Part shown: in pieces, positions 51,352 through 60,233 of the stretch
Layout: every line of letters starts with the position of its first letter
Position numbering within the stretch: the first letter of the stretch is position 1
Origin: Lysobacter sp. 5GHs7-4
GTDB taxonomy: Bacteria > Pseudomonadota > Gammaproteobacteria > Xanthomonadales > Xanthomonadaceae
Direction of reading: 5' to 3'
DNA length: 64,000 nucleotides
Assembly (NCBI RefSeq): GCF_021284765.1
Contig: NZ_CP089924.1
Location: forward strand, 1,754,001 to 1,818,000
Translations under genes and position numbers: made by a program
Notes under the pieces: model-generated
Database searches by the model: none
What the model was told of the DNA's origin: nothing
What the model saw: the letters and a program-made list of their open reading frames with translations, nothing else

Positions 51352-51786
51352 ATGAGCGCACCCCCGTTCCGTTTGCTGCAACTCGATCACGTCGTGTTGC
51401 GGGTGCGCGATCCCGAGGCCATGGTCGCGTTCTATCTTGAAGTGCTGGGCTGTTCGGTGGAGCGCCGCCAGGACGAGATCGGCCTGATTCAGTTGCGCGC
51501 CGGACAGTCGCTGATCGACCTGGTCGGCATCGACGGCAAGCTCGGCCGCATGGGCGGCGCCGCGCCCGGCGTCGAGGGCCGCAACATGGACCATCTGTGC
51601 CTGCGCGCCGATCCCTTCGATCGCGACGCGATCCTGGCGCACCTGCACGCGCACGGCGTGCGCATCGGCGATTTCGGCTCGCGCTACGGCGCCGAAGGCG
51701 AGGGGCCGTCGCAGTACCTGTTCGATCCGGAAGGCAATCTGGTCGAGCTCAAAGGCCCGCCCGACGCGGTGGCCGCGCAGGCATGA
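51352..51786 (+). CDS. VOC family protein (virulence-type glyoxalase)
   Basis: 144 aa glyoxalase-fold protein: LLQLDHVVLRVRDPEAMVAFYLEVLGC with the metal-ligand His, then MDHLCLRADPF and SQYLFDPEGNLVELKGPP with the C-terminal Glu. The His/Glu metal site is kept, as in fosfomycin and bleomycin-resistance-like members; the substrate is unknown. Its stop overlaps the start of a Bcr/CflA efflux gene (ATGA at 51783-51786), so the two probably act on related compounds. Confidence 0.87.
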   Translation: MSAPPFRLLQLDHVVLRVRDPEAMVAFYLEVLGCSVERRQDEIGLIQLRAGQSLIDLVGIDGKLGRMGGAAPGVEGRNMDHLCLRADPFDRDAILAHLHAHGVRIGDFGSRYGAEGEGPSQYLFDPEGNLVELKGPPDAVAAQA

Positions 51787-53045
51787 GCGAACCTGCGACA
51801 TCGCGGGCGGCCGCCAAGCCCGCGCGTTACCTGGCTCTGCTGTTGGCCGGCCTGGCGATGTTCGGGCCGTTCTCGATCGACACCATCTTCCCGGCGTTCC
51901 CGGCGATGGGCGCCGAATTGGGCGCCGACAAGCTGGCGATGCAGCAGACCATCAGCGTCTACCTGATCGCCTACGCGCTGATGAGCATCGTCCACGGCCC
52001 GCTGTCCGACGCGATCGGGCGCAGGCGCGTGATCATCGGCGGCTTGGTCGTGTTCACCCTGGCCTCGGTCGGCTGCGCGCTGTCGCGCGACCTCGGCACG
52101 CTGCTGGTGTTCCGCGCCGTGCAGGGCCTGTCGGCCGGCGTCGGCCTGATCGTGGGGCGCGCTGTGATCCGCGACGTGCTGCAGGGCGACGACGCGCAGC
52201 GCCTGATGAGCCAGGTGTCGATGATCTTCGGCATCGCTCCGGCGATCGCGCCCATCATCGGCGGCTGGATCCTGGGCTGGAGCCATTGGCCGGGGATCTT
52301 CTGGTTCCTGGTCGCGTTCTCGGTGCTGCTGCTGGTCGCGACCCTGCGCGTGCTGCCGGAAACCCATCCGCCGGCGTCGCGCCTGCCGCTGGTGCCGCGC
52401 CGCCTGCTGCGCGACTACGTGGCGATCTTCATCAACCCGCGCTTCCAGCGCCTGACCGCGGCCAGCGCCTTCAACTTCGGCGCGCTGTTCCTGTACATCG
52501 CCTCGGCGCCGGCGTTCGTGCTCGACCTGCTGCGTCTCAACGAGCGCGAGTTCGCCTGGTTCTTCGTGCCCATGATCGGCGGCATGGTGGTCGGCGCCTT
52601 CGTCTCCGGACGCACCGCCGGCAAGGTCGGCGGCCAGCGCATGGTCCGGATCGGTTTCGCCTGCACCATCCTGGCGATGGCGCTGAACGTCGCCTACAAC
52701 CTATTCGACGCCACCCCGCAGGTGCCGTGGGCGGTGATCCCGATCTCGCTGTGTTCGTTCGGCGTGGCCCTGGTGTTCCCGATCGTGACCCTGGCGATCC
52801 TGGACATGTACCCGCGCCAGCGCGGTTCGGCCTCGTCGCTGCAGGCCTTCACCGGCCTGGTGCTCAACGCGCTGATCGCCGGCGTGCTGTCGCCGCTGGT
52901 CAGCGGCAGCGGCGTCGCGTTGGCGGGCGCCGGGCTCGCGTTCGTGGTGACCGGCTGGGTGTTCTGGCGCTGGGAAACCGCGCGTTCGCGACAGGCCGCG
53001 CCGACCCCGGACGCGCCCGCGATCGAGCCGCCGGAGACGCTGTAG
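51783..53045 (+). CDS. MFS drug-resistance transporter, Bcr/CflA type
   Basis: 420 aa with twelve predicted helices. The Bcr/CflA features are FSIDTIFPAFPAMGAELG in helix 1, the motif A loop GPLSDAIGRRRVI, LVFRAVQGLSAGVGLIVGRAVIRD in helix 4, and MFGIAPAIAPIIGGWI in helix 5. It exports drugs or metabolites with protons across the inner membrane. It is translationally coupled to the VOC gene upstream. No terminator is seen in the 53046-53290 gap. Confidence 0.92.
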   Translation: MSEPATSRAAAKPARYLALLLAGLAMFGPFSIDTIFPAFPAMGAELGADKLAMQQTISVYLIAYALMSIVHGPLSDAIGRRRVIIGGLVVFTLASVGCALSRDLGTLLVFRAVQGLSAGVGLIVGRAVIRDVLQGDDAQRLMSQVSMIFGIAPAIAPIIGGWILGWSHWPGIFWFLVAFSVLLLVATLRVLPETHPPASRLPLVPRRLLRDYVAIFINPRFQRLTAASAFNFGALFLYIASAPAFVLDLLRLNEREFAWFFVPMIGGMVVGAFVSGRTAGKVGGQRMVRIGFACTILAMALNVAYNLFDATPQVPWAVIPISLCSFGVALVFPIVTLAILDMYPRQRGSASSLQAFTGLVLNALIAGVLSPLVSGSGVALAGAGLAFVVTGWVFWRWETARSRQAAPTPDAPAIEPPETL

Positions 53046-53290
53046 GTCGCAAGCAGGCGCAAGCCTCGAGGGCCGACGCACGGTGATGCGATCGCATTGC
53101 ATCGACTGCGGCGCATCGTTGGTGCAAAGGGTGTGCCGTCAGCTCTCACGGTGCTTGTTCGTACCGAAGAGAGTAGCGAAGATGCCGACGAATTCGCTCG
53201 TCTCAGGCATCGACCGTCATGCAAATTGGATACTCGCCGCGGGTTCCCGCCATCGGGCTGTCGGAAACGTTGTAGCGGGAGGCGAGCTGC

Positions 53291-54493
53291 ATGCTGCCCC
53301 GGCAACGCCCCGACATCGGCTGGCTCGATCTGGTTTGCGCAGCGGCGTACACGCTGCGCGGCGGCGATCCGGCGGCGGCCCAGGCCGCGGCCGAAGCCGG
53401 CGCCGATGCGCTGGCCGACGACGGCCGCCACAGCCTGGTCAGCTTGTCGGTGCGCAGCGGTTTCGACCGCCTGCTCGCCACCCTGCAGCTGCCGCCGGGC
53501 AGCGAAGTGCTGGTGTCGGCGGTCACCATCCGCGACATGATCGCGGTGATCGAGCGGCACGGCCTGCGCGCGGTGCCGGTGGATCTGCACGCCGACACGC
53601 TGAGCCTGGACGTAGCGGCGCTGGCCGCGGCGCTGACGCCGCGCAGCCGCATGCTGCTGGTCGCGCATTTGTTCGGCAGCCGCATGCCGCTGCGCGCGCC
53701 GTTGGACTTCGCGCGGCAACACGGCTTGCTGCTGGTCGAGGACGGCGCCCAGGCCTACACCGGCGACGGTTGGCTGGGCGATGCGGCCTGCGATGTCAGC
53801 TTGCTGAGTTTCGGCCCCATCAAGACCGCGACCGCGCTGGGCGGCGCCGTGCTGCGCTTCGCAGATCCCGGCCTGTGCGAGCGCGTGCGCGCGGCGCAGG
53901 CGCACCAGCCGCTGCAGGCGGGCCGCGCGTTCGCGCAGCGGGTCGGCAAGTACGCGCTGCTCAAAGCGCTCACGGCCCGTATCCCCTACGGCCTGTTCTG
54001 TCGCGCCTGCGGATGGTTCGGCATCGATCACGATGCGCTGATCAACCGCTCGGTGCGTGGCTTCGCCGGCGGCGAATTGTTCCAGCGCATCCGTCAGCGC
54101 CCGTGCGCGGCGCAGTCGCGCCTGCTGCTGCGGCGCCTGCGCGGCTACCCGCGGGCGCGGGCGGCGCAGCGCGCGCAGCGCGGCGAACGCCTGCTCGCGG
54201 CGCTGCCGCTGGCGCGCCCGGGCCAGGCCGTCGCCGGTTCCGGCCATTGGGTGCTGCCGGTGCTCAGCGCCGACCCGCCGCGGCTGATCGCCGGCCTGCT
54301 CGCGCGCGGTTTCGACGCCACCCGCGGCGCGTCCAGCCTGTACGCGGTGCCCGGCGACGCCGCGCCCGGCGCGGGCGATCTGCGCCGCGTCATGGACGCG
54401 GTGGTGTACCTGCCCGCGCCGGAGGGCGAGGGCGACCTGCGCCGCCTCGCCGAGGCCGTGCGCGCCACCGTGACGGACGCGGCGGCGGCATGA
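53291..54493 (+). CDS. DegT/DnrJ/EryC1-type PLP-dependent protein
   Basis: 400 aa. The fold of sugar aminotransferases is recognisable: SGFDRLLATLQLPPGSEVLVSAVTIRDMIAVIERHG, then MLLVAHLFGSRMPL and LLLVEDGAQAYTGDGWLGDAACDVSLLSFGPIKTATALGGAVL. The S-x-x-x-x-K segment keeps the PLP lysine (GPIKTATALGG). The C-terminal domain is divergent and Arg/Leu-rich, and there are no partner sugar-nucleotide genes nearby, so the substrate is open. The 53046-53290 gap in front contains no other gene. Confidence 0.75.
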   Translation: MLPRQRPDIGWLDLVCAAAYTLRGGDPAAAQAAAEAGADALADDGRHSLVSLSVRSGFDRLLATLQLPPGSEVLVSAVTIRDMIAVIERHGLRAVPVDLHADTLSLDVAALAAALTPRSRMLLVAHLFGSRMPLRAPLDFARQHGLLLVEDGAQAYTGDGWLGDAACDVSLLSFGPIKTATALGGAVLRFADPGLCERVRAAQAHQPLQAGRAFAQRVGKYALLKALTARIPYGLFCRACGWFGIDHDALINRSVRGFAGGELFQRIRQRPCAAQSRLLLRRLRGYPRARAAQRAQRGERLLAALPLARPGQAVAGSGHWVLPVLSADPPRLIAGLLARGFDATRGASSLYAVPGDAAPGAGDLRRVMDAVVYLPAPEGEGDLRRLAEAVRATVTDAAAA

Positions 54494-54586
54494 GCCGCGG
54501 CGAACGCGCCGGTGCGGACGCGTTCAAACGCGCGCCGGCCGGGGACGCTAGACTTCGACCGGTTGAGGACGGCTAGACGGAACGGC

Positions 54587-55960
54587 ATGGCAGTGGGCAA
54601 GGAGAGGAACGCGGCGCGGCCGCGTCGGTGTTGGACGGTGTGGAGGGGACTGGCCCTGGCCTGCGCCCTGGCTTCGGCGACGCCGGCCCTGGCGCGCGAC
54701 ATCGACGTCCGCCACTACGTCGCCCGTATCGACCCCGATCTCAAGACCCGCAGCCTCAAGGGCGAGGTCTCGATCCGCTTCGTCGCCACCGTCGACAGCA
54801 CCGACCTGATCGTGCTCGACCGCGACGGCCTGGACATCGACCGCGTGCGCGAGGGCGAGCGATCGCTGTCCTTCGACCAGACCGGGCGCGTGCTCAAGAT
54901 CCGCTTGTCGCGGCCGGCGCTGCGCGGACAGTTGCGCGAGGTGACGGTCAATTACCACGGCACGCCCAAGTTCGGCCTGCAGTTCCACCCCGAGAAGCGA
55001 CAGATCTACACCCTGTTCTCGACCGCGCAATGGCTGGTCGGCATCGACGCGCCCGACGAGCGCGCCAGCCTGGACCTGAGCGTGGCCCTGCCCACCGGCC
55101 TGAAGGCGGTCGGCAACGGCTATCTGGTCGGCCGCCGCAGCCTGGGCAACGGCACCGAACTGCACCGCTGGCGCCAGACCGTGCCGATGCCCGCCTACAC
55201 CTACGGCTTCGCCGCCGGCCCGTTCGAGGAAGCCAGCGACCGCGGCAGCCGCGTGCGCCTGCGTTACCTCGGTGCGGGCTACAGCCAGAACGAGCTGCGT
55301 CGGATCTTCGCCGACAGCGGCGACATGCTGCGCTACTTCGAGCGCCGTGCCGGCGTGCCGTACCCGGGCGGCGTCTACACGCAGGCGCTGGTCGCGCGCA
55401 CCATCGGCCAGGAGCATGCGGGCTTCTCGCTGTTGTCGGAGGAGTACGGCCGCGGCGTGCTGGCCGACCGCCGCGACGAATCGCTGATCGCGCACGAGGC
55501 CGCGCACCAGTGGTGGGGCAACCTGATCACCTGCCGCGAATGGACCCACTTCTGGCTCAACGAAGGCTTCGCCAATTTCCTCGCCGCCAGCTACATGGAG
55601 CAGCGCTTCGGCCGCGACGAATACCTCAAGCAGGTCGAGGGCTGGAAACGCCGCTACGAAAAGTTGAAGGAAGCCGGCAAGGACAAGCCGCTGGTGTTCG
55701 CCGACTGGGACAAGCCCAGCGCCGACGACCGCGCGGTGGTCTATCAGAAGGGCGCCTACGTGCTGCATCTGCTGCGCGAGGAACTCGGCGAGGCGGCGTT
55801 CTGGAACGGCCTGCGCGAATACACCCGCGCCCATCGCGGCACCGCGGTGGTCAGCCAGGACTTCCAGCGTTCGATGGAGCTGGCCAGCGGCCGCAGCCTG
55901 TCGACGTTCTTCGCGACCTGGGTCTATCCGTCCGCGACGGCCACCGCCCCCGCGCGCTGA
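54587..55960 (+). CDS. M1-family zinc aminopeptidase-like protein
   Basis: 457 aa with a Sec signal peptide (LALACALASATPALA). It is a gluzincin: HEAAH at residues 303-307 with the third ligand E326 in NEGFANF. The exopeptidase motif GXMEN is replaced by G-Q-E-H-A-G (about 274-279), so only its Glu remains; peptide-length specificity may differ. It lacks the long C-terminal HEAT-like domain of full M1 enzymes. Extracytoplasmic location predicted; substrate unknown. ATG 54587 is chosen because the signal peptide follows it. Confidence 0.88.
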   Translation: MAVGKERNAARPRRCWTVWRGLALACALASATPALARDIDVRHYVARIDPDLKTRSLKGEVSIRFVATVDSTDLIVLDRDGLDIDRVREGERSLSFDQTGRVLKIRLSRPALRGQLREVTVNYHGTPKFGLQFHPEKRQIYTLFSTAQWLVGIDAPDERASLDLSVALPTGLKAVGNGYLVGRRSLGNGTELHRWRQTVPMPAYTYGFAAGPFEEASDRGSRVRLRYLGAGYSQNELRRIFADSGDMLRYFERRAGVPYPGGVYTQALVARTIGQEHAGFSLLSEEYGRGVLADRRDESLIAHEAAHQWWGNLITCREWTHFWLNEGFANFLAASYMEQRFGRDEYLKQVEGWKRRYEKLKEAGKDKPLVFADWDKPSADDRAVVYQKGAYVLHLLREELGEAAFWNGLREYTRAHRGTAVVSQDFQRSMELASGRSLSTFFATWVYPSATATAPAR

Positions 55961-56068
55961 TGCCGCCACCGTTGCGGCCACGGCCCGGCGCTGCGCCGGA
56001 CCGGGTGCGGGTTGGCCCGAGTGCTCGTGCACAATGGCGCGATAGCCGGCGCAAGGGGAATGAAGGCC

Positions 56069-56464
56069 ATGAAGACGATCACGATGCGCATCGCGCCGCT
56101 GTTGCTGGCCTTGCCCTTGCAGGCGATGGCGGCGAACCCGTCGGAATACGACCGGCTCTACGACGCCTGCGTCGACAAGCTCGGTCCCATCAATAATGCG
56201 GTGGTCGACGCGTGCTCGAACCAGGTCTCCACCAGCGCCAAGGCCGAGATCACGCGCCGCTACAAGACCATCCATGCGCGCCTGAGCGAGGCCAATCCGG
56301 ACGATGCGGCCAAGTTCGAAGCCTCGCAAAAGGCCTGGCTGAACTACCGCAACGCGCATTGCGAACTGGCCGGCTCGTACATCGGATCGCCCATGTACGG
56401 CTTCTGCCCGATGAAGCTCAATACCGAGCGCGCGTTGGAACTGCGCGAGCTGGACGGCGAGTAG
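56069..56464 (+). CDS. DUF1311/LprI-like periplasmic protein
   Basis: 131 aa, signal peptide cleaved after QAMA. Four Cys residues frame the mature domain (YDACVDKLG, VDACSNQ, NAHCELAGS, FGFCPM-like), and the KAWLNYRNAHCELAG segment is the DUF1311 signature shared with the lysozyme-inhibitor LprI. A role in protecting or sensing the cell wall is a family-level guess. AAGGGG at 56053-56058 favours ATG 56069 over 56060. Confidence 0.8.
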   Translation: MKTITMRIAPLLLALPLQAMAANPSEYDRLYDACVDKLGPINNAVVDACSNQVSTSAKAEITRRYKTIHARLSEANPDDAAKFEASQKAWLNYRNAHCELAGSYIGSPMYGFCPMKLNTERALELRELDGE

Positions 56465-56498
56465 GGCGGCCGATTCGTTGTGTCCGGCCGCTCGGCGC

Positions 56499-57779
56499 TC
56501 AGCCGCGCGTGCCCAGGCCGCGATAGCGCAGCCACGCATGCAGCGGCAGCCCGGCCACGATCAGCGCCGCGCCCCATAGCAGGGCCTGCGCGCCGATCCC
56601 GGCCAGCGCATACACACTGAACAGCAAGGCCAGCGCCGCCGTCGCGCGGCCGCGGTCGCCGCGCAGCAGCCAGGCCGCGCTGCCGGCCAGGTAGGGCAGC
56701 AGGGTGGCCGCGGTGGACAGCAGGATGGCGAAGGTGAACACCTGCACCAGCGAGCGGCTGTAGTTGGCCAGCACCAGCGCCGAGGCCAGCGCCGACGACA
56801 GCAGCACCCCGGCTTGCGGCGTGCCGCGCGCATCCACGCGTGCGAACAGCGAAGGGAACAGGCCGTCGCGCGCGGCCGCCAGCGGCAGCTGCGCCGACAG
56901 CAGCACCCAGCCGTTGAGCGCGCCGAAGCACGACACCGCCGCCACCAGCGCCAGGGCGATGCCGGCCTCCACGCCCCACAGCGCGCGCGCCGCATCGGCC
57001 ATCGGCGCCTGCGAGTGCTGCAACGCCGCTGCGGGCAGCACGCCGATCACCGCCGTGCAGGCCAGGATCGTCGCCACGCCGGCGATCAGCGTGCCCAACA
57101 TCGTCGCGCGCGGCACCGTGCGCGCGGCGTCGCGCACCGCGTCGGCGGGCACCGTCGCCGCCTCCAGGCCGAGCAAGGCCCACAGGCAGAGCGCGGCGGT
57201 CGCGTGCGCGACTTGCGGCAGCGATTCGCCGCTGGGATTGAACGGCACCGCCGCGCGCGTGTCGACGAACCACAGCGCGACGCCGCCGAACAGCAGCAGC
57301 GGCAACAGCTTCAATGCGGTGGTCAGCAACTGCACGCGACCGGCCTCGCGGATGCCGGCCAGATTGATCGCGGCGCAGACCCACAACGCCGCCAGGGCGC
57401 AGCCGGCGGCACGCGCGGGCGTGGCGGTGGCGGCCGGAAACACCGCGCCCAGGCTGCCGGCGAAGGCGACCGCGATGGCCGCATTCGCGCACCAGATCGA
57501 GATCCAGTAACTCCATGCGATCACGAACCCCGCGCTGTCGCCGAAGGCCAGACGCGCATACACATAAGGCCCGCCGCTGTGCGGCCAGCGCGCCGACAGG
57601 CGGGCGAAGGTCAGCGCCAGCAGCAGCGCGCCGCACAGGGTGATGGCCCAGCCGATCAACGTCGCCGCGCCATAGGGCGCCAGCGCCGAGGGCAGCAGGA
57701 ACACACCGCTGCCGATCATGCTGCCGGTCACCAGCGCGGTGGCCGACCACACCCCCAGCGGCCGGCCCGTGGCGTTCAC
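56499..57779 (-). CDS. APC-superfamily amino-acid/amine permease
   Basis: 426 aa from a GTG, with about twelve helices. The APC entry motif GVWSATALVTGSMIGSGVFLLPSALAPYG is intact, as are GPYVYARLAFGDSAGFVIAWSYWIS and GLEAATVPADAVRDAARTVPRA. It imports an amino acid or amine, or exchanges them. Its start overlaps the stop of the Rieske oxygenase gene (57776-57779), so it probably brings in that enzyme's substrate or a related compound. Confidence 0.9.
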   Translation of the reverse strand: MNATGRPLGVWSATALVTGSMIGSGVFLLPSALAPYGAATLIGWAITLCGALLLALTFARLSARWPHSGGPYVYARLAFGDSAGFVIAWSYWISIWCANAAIAVAFAGSLGAVFPAATATPARAAGCALAALWVCAAINLAGIREAGRVQLLTTALKLLPLLLFGGVALWFVDTRAAVPFNPSGESLPQVAHATAALCLWALLGLEAATVPADAVRDAARTVPRATMLGTLIAGVATILACTAVIGVLPAAALQHSQAPMADAARALWGVEAGIALALVAAVSCFGALNGWVLLSAQLPLAAARDGLFPSLFARVDARGTPQAGVLLSSALASALVLANYSRSLVQVFTFAILLSTAATLLPYLAGSAAWLLRGDRGRATAALALLFSVYALAGIGAQALLWGAALIVAGLPLHAWLRYRGLGTRG

Positions 57780-58876
57780 GCCGGGTCCGACACGCCCGCG
57801 TCGCGGTAACAGGCGCGCAGCAGTTCCTGGAAATGGTGGACCGCGTTCTCGCGCAGCGGATTCAAGCGCCCGCCGACGTAGGAACCCGAGGCCAGGCCGC
57901 GCTGCACGTCCTCGCAGATGGTCAGATCCTCCAGCTGCACTTCGTCGCTGAAGGCGAGGTCGGCGTCGCGGCGCGCGCGCGCTTCGCCCGAATCGTCGCG
58001 CCGGTAGTAGAAGTCGAACACCACCCGGCAGCGGTCCACGCCCACCGGCACCACGCGGTTGGTCTGCAGCCGGCCGGGCAGGATGTTGAGCATGGTGTTG
58101 GGCCACAGCCAGTAGTACAGCGCGTCGCCGTCGCCGTAGAGGCCGTCGCCGCTTTCCAGCGGGCTCCACTGGTAGGAGTACCAGCGCGCCGTCTCGGTGA
58201 TGTAGCTGCGGTAGTCGAGCAGGCGGTTGAGGCCGGGGTGGATGTGCGGGACGTGGTAGCCCTCCAGGTAGTTGTCGACGTAGACCTTCCAGTTGCAGGC
58301 CACGTCGTAACTCACCCGGTGGTGGTGGCCGTAGCCGCCCAGGTCGCGCTCGCCGCCGATGCGCTCGTCGATGCCTTGCACCAGCGCGTCGAAGTCCATC
58401 GCCGCCTCGCCCGCGCAGGCGAACACCATGCCCTGCCAGATCCGCACGCGCAGCTGCGGCAGCCGCACGTCGGCGACGGCGAAGTCCGGCGCCTGGCCCA
58501 TCTCCGGCGCCGAGCGCAGCACGCCGTCCAGGCCGTAGGTCCAGCCGTGGTAGCGGCAGCGCAGCGAACGCGCGGCCAGGCCGTCGCAGCTGGCGATCGG
58601 TCCGGCGCGGTGGCGGCAGACGTTGTGCAGCGCGCGGATTTCGCCGTCCTCGCCGCGCACGGCGATCACCGGCAGCCCGGCCAGATCGGCGACGACGTGA
58701 TCGCCGGGCTGCTGCAGCTGGCACAGGTGCGCGATCAACTGCCAGCCCGGATCGAAGACCAGGCGCCGGTCCAACGCCGCCATCGCGGCGTCGGTGTAGT
58801 AGCGCGCGGGCAGGGCGGTGGCGCGGTCCAGCGGTTGCGGCGCGAGATCGGCGGCAGGGGCGGGGCGCGTGTTCAT
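57776..58876 (-). CDS. Rieske non-heme iron oxygenase, quaternary-amine-type alpha subunit
   Basis: 366 aa. The Rieske [2Fe-2S] motif is C87-R-H89 ... C107-R-Y-H110 (CRYHGWTYGLDG). The catalytic iron site follows: NWKVYVDNYLEGYHVPHIHPGL with H208 and H213, D201 as the bridging residue, and a later acidic ligand in the ICEDVQRG segment. The C-terminal YVGGRLNPLRENAVHHFQELL resembles choline monooxygenase, CntA and GbcA-like enzymes that act on quaternary amines. No reductase gene lies nearby. Its partner is the overlapping APC permease. Confidence 0.87.
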   Translation of the reverse strand: MNTRPAPAADLAPQPLDRATALPARYYTDAAMAALDRRLVFDPGWQLIAHLCQLQQPGDHVVADLAGLPVIAVRGEDGEIRALHNVCRHRAGPIASCDGLAARSLRCRYHGWTYGLDGVLRSAPEMGQAPDFAVADVRLPQLRVRIWQGMVFACAGEAAMDFDALVQGIDERIGGERDLGGYGHHHRVSYDVACNWKVYVDNYLEGYHVPHIHPGLNRLLDYRSYITETARWYSYQWSPLESGDGLYGDGDALYYWLWPNTMLNILPGRLQTNRVVPVGVDRCRVVFDFYYRRDDSGEARARRDADLAFSDEVQLEDLTICEDVQRGLASGSYVGGRLNPLRENAVHHFQELLRACYRDAGVSDPA

Positions 58877-59000
58877 GGCCGCAGTATTGCGCCGTGCGCG
58901 GGCCGGCCGCAAAGGGGCGGCCGCGAAGGGTTCGAACGCGACCGGCCGACGGATCGCTCCGCCGGCCGGTCGTGGTGACCACGGTGTATCGCTACAGGTT

Positions 59001-59225
59001 TCAGCCGCAGCAATAGCACTGCAAGGGCTGGCCCGGGCCGCCGGGGCCGAGGTCGCCGCCGAAGCCCTGGCATTCCTGGCGGCAGGCCCAGGCGCTGCAG
59101 GCTTCGCTTTCGGCCTGTGCGCCGGTACCGTCGCCGGCGACGACCTGGAATGCGCCGAAGCTCATCGCGGTGGAGAACAGCAAGGCAGCCAGGGCGATGC
59201 GCACACTGCGTGTCCGATGCTTCAT
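59001..59225 (-). CDS. exported six-cysteine peptide, 74 aa
   Basis: A predicted signal peptide (residues 1-30, ALAALLFSTAMSFGAFQVVA) is followed by a short acidic propeptide-like stretch and a compact Cys-rich end: C43, C48 and C52, then a Gly/Pro-rich loop, then C70, C72 and C73. The last three sit in a CYCCG ending. No family is recognised. Its ATG is one base after the stop of the thioredoxin-like gene, and AAGGAG inside that gene, 8 nt ahead, is its ribosome-binding site, so translation is coupled. The oxidoreductase probably forms or reduces its disulfides. Confidence 0.7.
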   Translation of the reverse strand: MKHRTRSVRIALAALLFSTAMSFGAFQVVAGDGTGAQAESEACSAWACRQECQGFGGDLGPGGPGQPLQCYCCG

Positions 59226-59226
59226 C

Positions 59227-59856
59227 TCAACTCTCCTTGGTGGTGGGTCCCGCCGACGACGCCTCCTTGCGCCGCACCGCGGTGAGTACGCCGTTGACGC
59301 CTTCCTTGGTATTGATCGCGCCCACGCGCGCATAGCGCACGCGGCCGTCGCGGCCGATCACCAGCAGCAGGGGCACGTTGCGCGCGCGGAACAGCATCGC
59401 GCTGCGGCGGTCCTGGCTGGCGATCACCGGAAACGCGAAGCCGTGCTCGCGCGCGTATGCGCCCGCGGCCGCGGGTGGATCCAGCGCGATGCCGAGCATT
59501 TCGGCGCGGCCGCCGGACGCGGCCTCGAGCTGGCCGGCGATCGCCTTCACCAACGGCGCCGAGGCGCGGCAGTGCGGGCAGCCGGTGGTGAAGAAGTACA
59601 GCACCTGGTAATCGGCGGCCGGCTCGCCCAGGCGGCGGCTGGCGCCGTCGAGCGAGGTCATCGCGATGCGCGGCACGTACATGCCGATGTAGGGTTGGGT
59701 CGCGCGTTGCGACAGCCAGCGCTGGTTCTCGCGCGCCTGGTGCAACTGCCAGCCCAGCGCCACCACCAGCGCGCTGGCCAGCGCCAGCGCGGCGATCAGC
59801 AACGGCACGGTCCAACGCGAGACGACCCGGCTATCCGTAGGGGTGGGGTTCGACAT
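59227..59856 (-). CDS. membrane-anchored TlpA-like thioredoxin
   Basis: 209 aa. One N-terminal helix (about residues 15-37) anchors a periplasmic thioredoxin fold with C93-P-H-C96 (YFFTTGCPHCRAS) and the cis-Pro region NVPLLLVIGRDG. Its role is disulfide exchange. It is translationally coupled to the six-Cys peptide gene downstream, which is the natural candidate for its substrate. No cytochrome-c maturation genes are near it, so a CcmG role is unlikely. Confidence 0.85.
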   Translation of the reverse strand: MSNPTPTDSRVVSRWTVPLLIAALALASALVVALGWQLHQARENQRWLSQRATQPYIGMYVPRIAMTSLDGASRRLGEPAADYQVLYFFTTGCPHCRASAPLVKAIAGQLEAASGGRAEMLGIALDPPAAAGAYAREHGFAFPVIASQDRRSAMLFRARNVPLLLVIGRDGRVRYARVGAINTKEGVNGVLTAVRRKEASSAGPTTKES

Positions 59857-60031
59857 GTCGGCGACCGTAGCAGCGCGCGCCGGCGCATAACTTGACGAGG
59901 CTCACATCGAGGCGATGGGAGTTGCAACCGCGGTCGCGGTTGCGGTGCTTGCGTGGCTCGACGGTTTCGAAAGTTTCGAAGTCGGGCGTTCGGCCGCATG
60001 GTCCGAGTAGCGATGATCGTCTTCGTGCTGT

Positions 60032-60104
60032 CTGTGGGAGCGACGTGAGTCGCGATAGCGCCATCCCGTGCGGCCACGAATCGCGACTCACGTCGCTCCC
60101 ACAG
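60032..60104. repeat. REP-like inverted pair, perfect 25-nt arms (variant)
   Basis: Direct arm 60032-60056 (CTGTGGGAGCGACGTGAG...) and inverted arm 60080-60104 are perfectly complementary over 25 nt around a 23-nt loop. Both arms carry the same changes from the 9517-9595 pair (GCGACGTGAGTCGC instead of GCGGCGTGAGCCGC), which keeps the pairing. It lies in the 59857-60233 spacer between divergently arranged 3' and 5' ends. Confidence 0.85.
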
Positions 60105-60189
60105 CAGGCCGCGCGGGCGTGTGGTTTCGTTCGAGCGGCGCACGATGCGCCGCGCTTTCACGCAAGCGCCGTCACCGAAACGAACAGGG

Positions 60190-60212
60190 CCGGCTTGCGC
60201 CGGCCCTGTCGG
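60190..60212 (-). terminator. hairpin after the M2 peptidase gene
   Basis: AGGGCCGGC pairs with GCCGGCCCT around a short TTGC loop. On the peptidase strand the stem is followed by TTCGTTTC, a weak U-tract, 22 nt beyond the stop; probably the end of that transcript. Confidence 0.7.
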
Positions 60213-60233
60213 GTGTTGCGTAGCGGCGGTCGA

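Noticed and set aside
58920..58950. A GGTTCGAAC-like tRNA T-loop string near 58929
   Set aside because: No acceptor, D or anticodon stem could be folded around it.
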